A stretch of DNA of 64,000 nt, taken from Porphyromonadaceae bacterium CG2_30_38_12. Its GTDB lineage: Bacteria > Bacteroidota > Bacteroidia > Bacteroidales > Paludibacteraceae. Position 1 is the first letter of the stretch; every line of letters begins with the position of its first letter. Shown in pieces: positions 19,938-29,070 of the stretch. The stretch covers positions 1-64,000 of the forward strand of contig MNZK01000059.1 in assembly GCA_001873635.1 (NCBI GenBank). Reading direction: 5' to 3'. The notes beneath the pieces are model-generated. The model ran no database searches and was not told where the DNA came from. It worked only from the letters and a program-made list of their open reading frames with translations. The position numbers and the translations under genes are program-made.

Positions 19938-20870
19938 TCAAGGGTTAGGGAAATTTCGCATTGCCTTTTTGGGCTTTCGATCTACGGTATAAAGTCCCCA
20001 ATGCTTTTCGGGTTCGAGCGGTTCGGGCGATCCTTTCCATGGTTCATCGAATGCTTCGAAAATAAAAATGAGTACATTGTCTCTTTTGCTCCATTGCATT
20101 AAATCATTGTAATAAATACTTTGAAATTCTTCGCTCACATTATCGGGACTAATTCCCCGTCCATTAGAATTTGTTGCCCATCCGGCTTCGGTAATTACCA
20201 CCGGTTTATGCGGATAACGTTGCGCGATGCTGTCGAAATTCTGCTTGGTGTAAGTCATCGCTTCGTGTATGTTTTTATATTCCCACACTGGATAGGTATG
20301 GATGGAAATAAAATCAACTTCGTCCACCAATGGTTTTAGCTTATCGTACCAAGGCACGTAATTGTCGCAAAAAGTAACAGGTTGTATGGCATATTTTTTT
20401 ATCAACCTCACATATCGAATTACTTTATCAACAGGTACATAATGATCTGTCCAGTCCACCGTTGCTTCGTTGCCAGCCGAAAGCGAGAACACAATTTGTG
20501 GATATTTATTTGCCAGTTTTATCAGTTTACGAATTTGTTTGAGGTTGCTTTTTTTATTTAGCAGCAGTTGTTCTTCACTGTAAATAGCGCCCCACGGGCA
20601 GCCGAAATTATTTCTTTCGGCACCAATGTATGCTCCAAGCATGACTTTGAAGTGAAGTTTTTCCTTTTCTATTACTTTCAAAACTGTTTCGGCATGCTTG
20701 GTACAATCGTACAAACGTAGATATGTCCAGTTATTTTCGAGCATGCGCAAGTCCTCCAAAATTTCAGGGTAAGATGGGTAAATGCCGCTATCGGGACTTT
20801 GACCTTCGCGATATCCCGAGTAGCATATAGCTTCGCCTTTGGGCAGATGCAAGTTTTTTAGCAAATCCAT
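19938..20870 (-). CDS. GH17-like glycoside hydrolase, no obvious signal peptide
   Basis: 'ICYSGYREGQSPD...YLRLYDCTKHAETVLKVI...SLSAGNEATVDWT...VDFISIHTYPVWE...PVVITEAGWATNSNG' GH17 pattern. Confidence 0.82.
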   Translation of the reverse strand: MDLLKNLHLPKGEAICYSGYREGQSPDSGIYPSYPEILEDLRMLENNWTYLRLYDCTKHAETVLKVIEKEKLHFKVMLGAYIGAERNNFGCPWGAIYSEEQLLLNKKSNLKQIRKLIKLANKYPQIVFSLSAGNEATVDWTDHYVPVDKVIRYVRLIKKYAIQPVTFCDNYVPWYDKLKPLVDEVDFISIHTYPVWEYKNIHEAMTYTKQNFDSIAQRYPHKPVVITEAGWATNSNGRGISPDNVSEEFQSIYYNDLMQWSKRDNVLIFIFEAFDEPWKGSPEPLEPEKHWGLYTVDRKPKKAMRNFPNP

Positions 20871-20873
20871 TTC

Positions 20874-22655
20874 TTAGTTTTTAATAAGTTCATTCACAGA
20901 GCGATGTCCATTTTCAAAAATAGATTCTATCAAATAATGTCCGGTTTGAATTTCGGGTAGTTCAATAATTATTTTTTTTGCTTTTACTTGTACCGTTTTT
21001 AAAGTTTGCCCTAACAAATTTATTATCAGTACTCGATCAATTTGATTGTTTGCAGAAATCGTTACTGTGTCATCCACAGGATTGGGATAAATTTGTAGAT
21101 TGTTAGCTGATATTGCTGATAGGGAAGAGGCATCGCAATTATTACCAACGACATACGAATATTGTTTTGTAACACTCATACCGCCTGCGAATGCAAATTT
21201 ACAAGCCAATTTTAAGGTTGCGCCTGCCGTTTTTCCATTCAGCGTAATGCTAAATTTTTTGCCACCCACATTGGTCATTTGCGTTTCGGCAAATCCCGAA
21301 GTGTAATCCCATAAATAAGCTACAACCCCTTCCTTGCTGTCAAGCATTTCAAAATTTGCTATTACACTATTACCCGAAGTCGAAAAGCTATACGCATATC
21401 CATTACTGAAAGTGCCTTGCGAAGCTACATTGGATATTCCTTCACACTCGCTGCTTGCTAATGTTTTAGCATTCAGAATGATGGATGCATCCTTGCTAAT
21501 ATTTTGAGTTGCGTCTTTGGCAGTGACCGAAAAATTGTACGTTGTACCGGGCATTAAACCCGACACGATAAATGATTTTTGACTACCCGAAAGTGCTTCA
21601 TTGGAAGCATTTGTGCCGTTGAACGAGATTGTATAAATTACACTGCCACTATCGTCGGTGCCATTGAGCAAAAATTCCACACTGGTTTGTGTTATCGCAC
21701 CCACACTTGCAGTAAGGTTGGTTGGTGGATTTGTGTCGATTTTCAAGCTATTGTTGCTGTGAAATTGCTCTCCTGCCTCACCTTTTTGATACACTCGAAT
21801 ATAGTCTATATACATTTTTACGGGCGTTCCATCCGTTGGAACAGCTGTAACACCAGCCGCATTGGCTATTCCTGTAAATCCAGGTCCACCCACTGCCAAA
21901 TTGTACAATAAGTGAAAGGGTTTGTGGAAATAATTATAAATTTGCTGCGGTGCATCGGCGTTAATTTTTTTCTGATAAAAAGGCATAGTGCGTGGAAATT
22001 TATCCAAATCGAGATACATTTGAATGCTGTCGGCAGTCCAGATAAGCGTGAATAAATGGAAATCATCCTGAATAGAATAAGGACCGGCAGCACCCGTATA
22101 ATCCATATAATGAATAAATTGAGGGCTAACTGGACCCCAATGTAATGCGCCACCCATAAACGACGATTGTGTGCCCGAAGCTATTCCAGCACTATGACCA
22201 CATTCCATCACGTCTATTTCGCCACAAGCAGGCCAATTCGAGCCGTTAAAGTCATTGCCCATTAACCAAAATGCAGGCCACAAACCATTTGCGGTAGAAG
22301 GGATTTTCATGCGTGTTTCTATTTTACCATACTGAAAATGCACTTTTCCAAGCGTATTGACACGTGCAGAGGTAAATTCTTTTCCCAAGTAATTTTCCTT
22401 TTTGGCATTCAGCACCATGCACCCAAATCCTTGATAATTTTCTATCGAAAGATTTTCGCTGCGGTAATACTGAAGCTCTGAATTCCCGCCACCATTGCCA
22501 TTCACTTCGATATTCCAGGTGTTTGTAACATCAACAGTAGGGTTGTTAAATTCGTCAGACCATTTTAATGTCCAGTTTTGGGCAAAAACAGTGATAAATG
22601 CAAATTGCAGAAATAATAAAAAAGTAGGTTTTTTCATTCGATGATAAAGCCCCAC
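20874..22655 (-). CDS. GH16 laminarinase-like enzyme with FN3-like domain and T9SS sorting domain
   Basis: 'LKWSDEFNNP...GLWPAFWLMGNDFNGSNWPACGEIDVMECG' (GH16 ExDxxE); 'NPPTNLTASVGAITQTSVEFLLNGTDDSG' FN3-like; C-terminal 'LQIYPNPVDDTVTISANNQ'. Confidence 0.92.
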   Translation of the reverse strand: MGLYHRMKKPTFLLFLQFAFITVFAQNWTLKWSDEFNNPTVDVTNTWNIEVNGNGGGNSELQYYRSENLSIENYQGFGCMVLNAKKENYLGKEFTSARVNTLGKVHFQYGKIETRMKIPSTANGLWPAFWLMGNDFNGSNWPACGEIDVMECGHSAGIASGTQSSFMGGALHWGPVSPQFIHYMDYTGAAGPYSIQDDFHLFTLIWTADSIQMYLDLDKFPRTMPFYQKKINADAPQQIYNYFHKPFHLLYNLAVGGPGFTGIANAAGVTAVPTDGTPVKMYIDYIRVYQKGEAGEQFHSNNSLKIDTNPPTNLTASVGAITQTSVEFLLNGTDDSGSVIYTISFNGTNASNEALSGSQKSFIVSGLMPGTTYNFSVTAKDATQNISKDASIILNAKTLASSECEGISNVASQGTFSNGYAYSFSTSGNSVIANFEMLDSKEGVVAYLWDYTSGFAETQMTNVGGKKFSITLNGKTAGATLKLACKFAFAGGMSVTKQYSYVVGNNCDASSLSAISANNLQIYPNPVDDTVTISANNQIDRVLIINLLGQTLKTVQVKAKKIIIELPEIQTGHYLIESIFENGHRSVNELIKN

Positions 22656-22693
22656 AAACCCCCTTGAAGGATTTTGGGGACTTTTTTTGGTAA

Positions 22694-23542
22694 TTATTTT
22701 AATTCTCTATACACTTTCACATAATCCACAAGCATTGTTTGAGGAAATACGGTACCTGCCACTGTTGTACCTACAAAGTTTCCGCACACTGCCAAGTTGA
22801 AAATTAGAAAAAATGGTTGGTCGTAAACCCAATTTCCACCTTTACTTACGACTTCTTGTTTTGAAATGCGTTTATATAAAACTTGGTCAGCAAAAAAATC
22901 AATTGCATTTTCGTCCCATTCTACTGCAAAAAGATGAAAATCAGTATCAAAACGGGCATTTGTTAAACTGTAAGTTTGCGTAATTGCATTGCCACCGTAT
23001 AAAACTGGTCCATGCAATGTACCATGGATTTTGTCAGGCTCCTGACCTTTGTATTCCATAATGTCAATTTCGCCACAGGCAGGCCATGCCGTAGTTTCAA
23101 TATTTGCACCTAACATCCAGAATGCAGGCCAAATGCCAGGACCATAAGGCAGTTTGATTCGTGCTTCGAAGCGGCCATATTTTTGTTCTATTAAACCCAT
23201 GGTTTTTATGCGCGCCGACGTATAGTTCGAACCTTCCTGACGAGCAGAGATTTTGAGAAAACCCTCTCCATCAATTTTATCTAATTTAATATTGTTGGTA
23301 TTATTAGTATAAGTCTGCCATTCGGCATTTCCCCAGCCATCGTTGTTGGGTCCTTTACCAATGTCAAATTTCCAGTTAGCCGAATTTGGAAGGCTATCGG
23401 CAAGAATGGTATTAAAATCATCCTGCCAAACAAGTTCCCATGTTTTCTTTTTAATTTCTGTGGAGTCGTTGCAACTCCAGGTAACAGCTATTATGCCTAA
23501 AAAAAAGACATATTTCATTGAATTAATTTTATTGCTTGTCAT
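22694..23542 (-). CDS. GH16 laminarinase-like lipoprotein
   Basis: Lipobox-like 'VTWSCNDS'; 'LVWQDDFN...GIWPAFWMLGANIETTAWPACGEIDIMEYKGQEP'. Confidence 0.93.
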   Translation of the reverse strand: MTSNKINSMKYVFFLGIIAVTWSCNDSTEIKKKTWELVWQDDFNTILADSLPNSANWKFDIGKGPNNDGWGNAEWQTYTNNTNNIKLDKIDGEGFLKISARQEGSNYTSARIKTMGLIEQKYGRFEARIKLPYGPGIWPAFWMLGANIETTAWPACGEIDIMEYKGQEPDKIHGTLHGPVLYGGNAITQTYSLTNARFDTDFHLFAVEWDENAIDFFADQVLYKRISKQEVVSKGGNWVYDQPFFLIFNLAVCGNFVGTTVAGTVFPQTMLVDYVKVYRELK

Positions 23543-23601
23543 AATTTATTTTTTTAATTTACTTATAAATTCTTTGCCAAATGTCAAATGTATATTTTCA
23601 A

Positions 23602-24960
23602 TCAATTTTTGTAGAAATAGACATTATCTAAGTATAAATCAGTCATTTTCGGGCTTTGAGGATCGGCAGCAATGATTAAAAATTGCAAAGCTGATTTTTG
23701 GCTCAATCCAAAGTTAGACAATGGAATATCCAAACTTTTCCAGCTACCCGTAGTTATCCCAGCACTGTTGGTAATGCTTTTCTCACCACCTACTGCATCT
23801 TTGAGTACTAATTTTACAGGTTGATTTGTAATCTGAGGTGCAACCACATAAATATCAAAATGTAAGTGGGTCATTGCCGAAGCATCCATATTGGCGAAAG
23901 TAATGGGCAAGTAACTGAATTTGCTAAAACTCATAATGTTATTCCCACTAATCGGAAATATATTGAGAATATTAGTTACATAATCCCATTTCGGCGTATC
24001 GATACTTACATTCGGATAGGCATCGCTAAACAATGAAATTACATTGGCGGCTGGTTGCAACGGTGTCGGTGCCATGGGTACAGCTTTCGTTAATGTTATT
24101 TTTCCAGTAGTACTAATATCTCCTAAATTAGCAGTAATATTAGCTGTTCCCGTGCCTTTGACAGTTACTAAACCTGCCTCATCGACAGATGCCACATTGC
24201 TATCCGAACTTGTAAAAGTCAGATACGAAGCCGGAACGTTGACTTCTTGAAAAACACCGCTTGGTAAATTTACGCTCATCACTACATTGGTATTGTAGGT
24301 TTGACCCACAAAGCCCGAAGAAGTAGGCCAGGATGAAGCGTTAGAAATTAAAATTTTCGGATGTGCGAGTGTTCCTAATTTTTCAAATTTCACTTCATCA
24401 ACCCAAATAGTATAACCCAATCCGTCGGATAGTGCGCCTGCCGAGTACGAAAACATACCTCTCTCCTTGTTGAGTTTTGAGGGGTCGGGAATAGGAATAA
24501 TAAATTTTTGCCATGTGGTGGTCAGCTTTACTTCCATTCCCACCTGAAAGGTAGTTACAAATTTTGCCTGACTTTCGGGATAACTTCCAAAGCTCGCATT
24601 CATAGGCGTTATGGTAGTTGCTTTCGCCCAAAAAGTGAGTGCGTCGTAACCCGATAGGTCGCGTGGCATTGAAGTGTAAAAAACACCACCCGCAAAATTT
24701 CCGGCAGGGTCATTGGCATTCGGCACTTCAAATTTCATCGATGCGGTACCTTTGTAATTTACGGTATAATCTACATCAAATGCAGTAACTTTTCCCCACG
24801 CATCGAACTTTAAACCCGAACTAAATCCGTCCAAAAAAACATCGGGTGTAGTGGGATAATTTGTTGCTATGGGCAATTGCGTAGTGTCGCGTTCGCAGCT
24901 TGCCACCAAAAATAAGATGGCAAAAAGTGCTATTATATTTTTAAATTGAATTTTTCTCAT
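23602..24960 (-). CDS. Putative glucan-binding lipoprotein (CBM-like + BIG2-like + shared C-terminal module)
   Basis: Lipobox 'LFLVASCERD'; 'SGYDALTFWAKATT'; BIG2-like 'LTFTSSDSNVASVDEAGLVTVKGTGTANITANLG'; C-terminal 'VISLFSDAYPNVSID...MTHLHFDIYV...LYLDNVYFYKN'. Confidence 0.72.
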   Translation of the reverse strand: MRKIQFKNIIALFAILFLVASCERDTTQLPIATNYPTTPDVFLDGFSSGLKFDAWGKVTAFDVDYTVNYKGTASMKFEVPNANDPAGNFAGGVFYTSMPRDLSGYDALTFWAKATTITPMNASFGSYPESQAKFVTTFQVGMEVKLTTTWQKFIIPIPDPSKLNKERGMFSYSAGALSDGLGYTIWVDEVKFEKLGTLAHPKILISNASSWPTSSGFVGQTYNTNVVMSVNLPSGVFQEVNVPASYLTFTSSDSNVASVDEAGLVTVKGTGTANITANLGDISTTGKITLTKAVPMAPTPLQPAANVISLFSDAYPNVSIDTPKWDYVTNILNIFPISGNNIMSFSKFSYLPITFANMDASAMTHLHFDIYVVAPQITNQPVKLVLKDAVGGEKSITNSAGITTGSWKSLDIPLSNFGLSQKSALQFLIIAADPQSPKMTDLYLDNVYFYKN

Positions 24961-24984
24961 TTTGTATGAATATTAAGGGTGATT

Positions 24985-27900
24985 TTACTTTCCGATATTA
25001 AAATGAATATACGTTCTGATTTCCCATTCGTTGCCATTGCCGTACCCTACTGCCAATGGGTCGGCAACTAATGCGCCAGCAGCGTTGGTGATGTATGTGG
25101 GTGCGTAGCGAGGCGAATATTGGTCTAACGAACGCCATGTGGCACGAATTCCCAACCGCGTTTCGGGTACAATAAACCATTTTTGTTTGGCGATGGAAGT
25201 CGATACATCGGCCATCAACTGCAAAGGGTAGGTTAAGTTAAAATCGTGATGATAATCATAAGGTCCCCAATCGTTTACTTTGGCAGTCGAAATTAATTTT
25301 ACTTTTTTGTAAATCATGCGGACATCACCTCCAAAGCGGGTAATCAGTCGTTCGTCGCTACCGTTTGATTGTGCAGTGCCTGCAAAAATATTGGCTATCA
25401 AACCAAAATCATGATTTATTTTGCTTACAATGCGGCTGTTCACTTCCCACAAGTCGTGTGCTGTGGGCGCTCCGGCAAATGCAAAAGTGGCTCGGTTTGC
25501 CAACTTTCCGATAGAAGCATCCTGCGTGGTAGGCTGGTGGCGATACACAAAATCGGCACTCATAGCAAACTTGGCATCTTCCATTTCGTCGTTGTCCCAA
25601 TCCCAATATCGGGTGGCAGGCGTTGGGTCGTAAGCAAAAAGCAATTCACCCGCAGTTGTTTCGCGGTTGGCGCGTACGGCAAATGGGTCATCGAGAATAT
25701 TACGTGGGCGTCCGGGTGCGGGTGCATCCATTGGCACTGGACCTACAATTGGTTTTTGCCAAAGGAAGTTAGGCGCAATTTCTAAATTTCCAATTTTGTA
25801 CGTCAATCCAGTCAGGAAATTGTACTGATTGCCGCTGCCACTATCTTTCAATCGCCATCCTGTGTAAGTTACGGTATAATCCGAACCACCCGAAGCCACT
25901 AATCCTTGAATGGCTCCTTGTCCGTACCAATTAATAGCACCTTGCGTGTAGGTCAGTTTCATTTTTCCACCCCAAGTGTCCTGCGATTTAATCTTGTCTT
26001 GATAAACGGTGTAGTTTCCAGTTGTTCCTTCTACCAGTTGGAACACATCGCCAATTCGGCGCGAGCCCGACCAAATTCCACCGGCACTAATTCCCAAACC
26101 GCCCAATTTGGTTTTTACTTCCAATGTAGCTCTGCGGTTTTGAGGTGTAGGTATGGCAAAGGAGCTCACCGAAGCGGTGCGTTTGTCTACATCTTCGTGG
26201 TAAATACCTGTGAAACCAAATTTTCCAATTTTCCAATTATATTTTGCCAACAATGCGGGGTTGGCTCCCCACCAAAGTTCGGGTCCAAAAGCCAAAGTCA
26301 ATCCACCGAGCGATTTTTTGCCTGTAACTTCGAATCCGAAAGGAGCTTCACCGTTGTAAATATCCATATTCGGACCGTAATGCGCTTCGGGATACAACCC
26401 AAAGAAATCGCCATCGTAGCCCCAATGATTGTGCCCTGTTCGGTAAAAACCCAACAGGCTGAACCATTTGTCATCCCATTTAAAGTCAGCTTGATACAAT
26501 TGAATCCGGTTGTTCGACAAGCTTAAATTATTAGTTGGGTCGGTGGTTTTTATCATTTGCATTGCCCCACGGTTTTCGTAAAAAATTTCGTCAATAGGAT
26601 TTTCAGCCACATTGCCCAAAATATTAAACGTTACATTTGCCTGTACATTTTCTGTCGGTTTTGCCTCTACACCAATGTAGTACGACTCCATGCGGTCGAA
26701 ACCTAACTTGCTTGGATAAGTAGGGGTTGTAAGATTTTCGTTTTTAACAGTGGGCGTAGTAATCATGCTTCCACCCGTGGTGAATGTCGAAATTTCAGCC
26801 CGGACGCCACTAATGCGCACTTTTTCAGCTATCTCGGTAAATAAAGCAGCTTTATCGGCTCTGGCTTTTAGCACATTATCAGTAACTTCGATGGTCGAAA
26901 AATAGTTAGTTAGCGAAGCAATAGATTTACTTTTTTGTACCGAATTAAAATGATGTACTTTTTGCAAAGCATAATAAGCGGCACGTGGATAGAGTTGATA
27001 ATGTCCTTTGGTATCGGTTTGTCCTTTGGCACAAATGCCATACCATTCCTCGTTCATATTATTTTCTTTTGGCACATAATCGTCTAAATATCCGCCGTTT
27101 ATCCACGAAGCATGGGTGTCGTGCACATCCAAATTGAGTGTTTGTCCGTATTTCCACCAACCATCGCTAAACTGAAAAGTGAAACCACCAATGCAGTTAT
27201 TTGCTTTGCCGTAACCAGCGCCATTGGCATAAATTTCTTTCCAGTTGCTAATTAAAAAGCGTGCTTGTGAAGCTTGGTCTTCCTGATTTGTTACAGCATT
27301 GTAAGCATCGGCACCAAACTCCGTAAACATTATCGGTACATTTACTTTGGCTTTTGCTTTGTCGAACAAATCGCCAAACGACATACCACGATAACAGTTA
27401 ATGCCTAATATATCCATATCTTTACATTCGTCGGCAATAATGTCGATAAATAGCATGTCGCCATTACAAATTGCAATGGGGCGCGAACTGTCGATGGTTT
27501 TCATTTTCTTTACCGCGTCGTTAAACACTTTGTACAAGGCTTTGGCGCGATGCGTAGATTCCCGTTTCTCTATAGGAATATCTTCCGTTTCGGCTCCCGA
27601 CCAAAATAGTCCGTAGTTGTTTTCGTTGCCTAATAAATAAGTCAATAAACCTGGCGTTCCTTTGTACATTTCGGCCATATCGGTTACTTCTTTCATCAGT
27701 AATTCCTGCGTACGACTATCTCCATATTCGGTGTTGGGCGTCCAAACGCCATCAATCGTTAAGCCGTAGCGACCAAACGAATGGTTTACGACTGTCCAAA
27801 TGCCATAATTCTCGTAAATATAGGTAATCCATTTGGGTTGAATACCCGTGTAAGCGCGTATGGTATTTACGCCCATATTTTTCAGCATGCCCATTTCGCG

Positions 27901-28125
27901 ATCCAACGCAGTTTTTATAAAAGCGTCGGGTTGCGTCCACAAACTGTAGGTGAAATTAGTTCCAATAGGGAAATAGTCCCAGTTCATACCATTAATAGTG
28001 AAGCTGTTACCATTTACCGACAGCCATAAACCGTCGTTGTTGTTCATTACCGATACTTTATCGGTCTGCCCTTGAACAGCATGTAACATGACAAGAAACA
28101 CGAAAGTTATGAATACTTTTTTCAT
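24985..28125 (-). CDS. Clan GH-A-like glycosidase fused to a predicted outer-membrane beta-barrel
   Basis: N-terminal half TIM-barrel-like with 'LLTYLLGNENNYGLFW' (NE) and 'VPIMFTEFGADAY' (TEFG). The C-terminal ~600 aa is amphipathic, aromatic and Gly-rich beta-strand pattern ending '...NEWEIRTYIHFNIGK'. Confidence 0.75.
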   Translation of the reverse strand: MKKVFITFVFLVMLHAVQGQTDKVSVMNNNDGLWLSVNGNSFTINGMNWDYFPIGTNFTYSLWTQPDAFIKTALDREMGMLKNMGVNTIRAYTGIQPKWITYIYENYGIWTVVNHSFGRYGLTIDGVWTPNTEYGDSRTQELLMKEVTDMAEMYKGTPGLLTYLLGNENNYGLFWSGAETEDIPIEKRESTHRAKALYKVFNDAVKKMKTIDSSRPIAICNGDMLFIDIIADECKDMDILGINCYRGMSFGDLFDKAKAKVNVPIMFTEFGADAYNAVTNQEDQASQARFLISNWKEIYANGAGYGKANNCIGGFTFQFSDGWWKYGQTLNLDVHDTHASWINGGYLDDYVPKENNMNEEWYGICAKGQTDTKGHYQLYPRAAYYALQKVHHFNSVQKSKSIASLTNYFSTIEVTDNVLKARADKAALFTEIAEKVRISGVRAEISTFTTGGSMITTPTVKNENLTTPTYPSKLGFDRMESYYIGVEAKPTENVQANVTFNILGNVAENPIDEIFYENRGAMQMIKTTDPTNNLSLSNNRIQLYQADFKWDDKWFSLLGFYRTGHNHWGYDGDFFGLYPEAHYGPNMDIYNGEAPFGFEVTGKKSLGGLTLAFGPELWWGANPALLAKYNWKIGKFGFTGIYHEDVDKRTASVSSFAIPTPQNRRATLEVKTKLGGLGISAGGIWSGSRRIGDVFQLVEGTTGNYTVYQDKIKSQDTWGGKMKLTYTQGAINWYGQGAIQGLVASGGSDYTVTYTGWRLKDSGSGNQYNFLTGLTYKIGNLEIAPNFLWQKPIVGPVPMDAPAPGRPRNILDDPFAVRANRETTAGELLFAYDPTPATRYWDWDNDEMEDAKFAMSADFVYRHQPTTQDASIGKLANRATFAFAGAPTAHDLWEVNSRIVSKINHDFGLIANIFAGTAQSNGSDERLITRFGGDVRMIYKKVKLISTAKVNDWGPYDYHHDFNLTYPLQLMADVSTSIAKQKWFIVPETRLGIRATWRSLDQYSPRYAPTYITNAAGALVADPLAVGYGNGNEWEIRTYIHFNIGK

Positions 28126-28152
28126 ATAATTTTTATTAAAAAGGTTACTATA

Positions 28153-29049
28153 TTAATATTTCAGATTTCCATCTTTGTCCCAAATTCCCCAATACGCACC
28201 CACATCGCCTTCGGCACCAACTTTCCACGATTCGTCGAAGGACGTAAAATAGAAAACATCAATTTTTTCTTCTTTCGACCACAATTGGGTATTGATAAAA
28301 TACTTCAAGGCATTTTCCTTCGATGGTAGAGCTCCTTTATAATCTTCTCCCTGGCTTGGCCAGCCTGTTTCGGTTATAATTACTTGCTTATCGCCACCAC
28401 CGGCATGCACAGCCTGATAAAACATTTCCTTCATGTACATCAGCGAATAGTCGGCATGGCAACATTCCCAAAAAGGATAACAGTTTGCTAAAATCACATC
28501 GCAAGCTTCAGTAATTTTGGGACGAGCAGCAAATTCATAATAAGCATCCACATAGCCGACTGGAACCTCAGGAATTGCTTCTTTCACGCGCAAAATTGTA
28601 TCCAACAAAGCCTCTTCGGTCATATCTTCGCGATACAAAACCTCATTGCCAACGGCTGCTATATCCACAAAACCATCCTTTGCCAATTGTATCAGTCCGG
28701 CTATTTCGGCTTCATTTTTTTCGGCATCTTTGCCCAGCCAGGCGCCAACTAAGGTTTTGAGCCCAAATTCTTTAGCTATTTTAGGAATCAATTCATTGCC
28801 CTCGATGCACGAGAAAGTGCGTATCCATTTGGTATAAGGTGCAATGACCTTCATTCTCTTTCTGATTTGTTCTTCAGAAAGCGCATCACCAGGTTTCTGC
28901 CCCTCTTCGTAAGCACTATAACAAAGTCCGTGCATGCCATCGTTCAACACTTTGCTGAACAAATCCTTCAACTCATCGTTGCTTTTATTGCCAAAATCTG
29001 CACCGGCGATTCCGGTCAAGGACAATTTTTTTCCTGCTCTTATTGACAT
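28153..29049 (-). CDS. GH17-like glycoside hydrolase, no obvious signal peptide
   Basis: 'GLCYSAYEEGQKPGD...WIRTFSCIEGNELIPKIAKEFGLKTLVGAWLG...AAVGNEVLYRED...QVIITETGWPSQGEDY...FTSFDESWK'. Confidence 0.88.
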   Translation of the reverse strand: MSIRAGKKLSLTGIAGADFGNKSNDELKDLFSKVLNDGMHGLCYSAYEEGQKPGDALSEEQIRKRMKVIAPYTKWIRTFSCIEGNELIPKIAKEFGLKTLVGAWLGKDAEKNEAEIAGLIQLAKDGFVDIAAVGNEVLYREDMTEEALLDTILRVKEAIPEVPVGYVDAYYEFAARPKITEACDVILANCYPFWECCHADYSLMYMKEMFYQAVHAGGGDKQVIITETGWPSQGEDYKGALPSKENALKYFINTQLWSKEEKIDVFYFTSFDESWKVGAEGDVGAYWGIWDKDGNLKY

Positions 29050-29070
29050 AATCGTTATGTATTAAAATTT

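Noticed and set aside
25369-26526. Plus-strand ORFs 25369..25785 and 25906..26526 opposite the GH-barrel gene
   Set aside because: Antisense shadow ORFs with low-complexity composition; the minus-strand gene has coherent domains.
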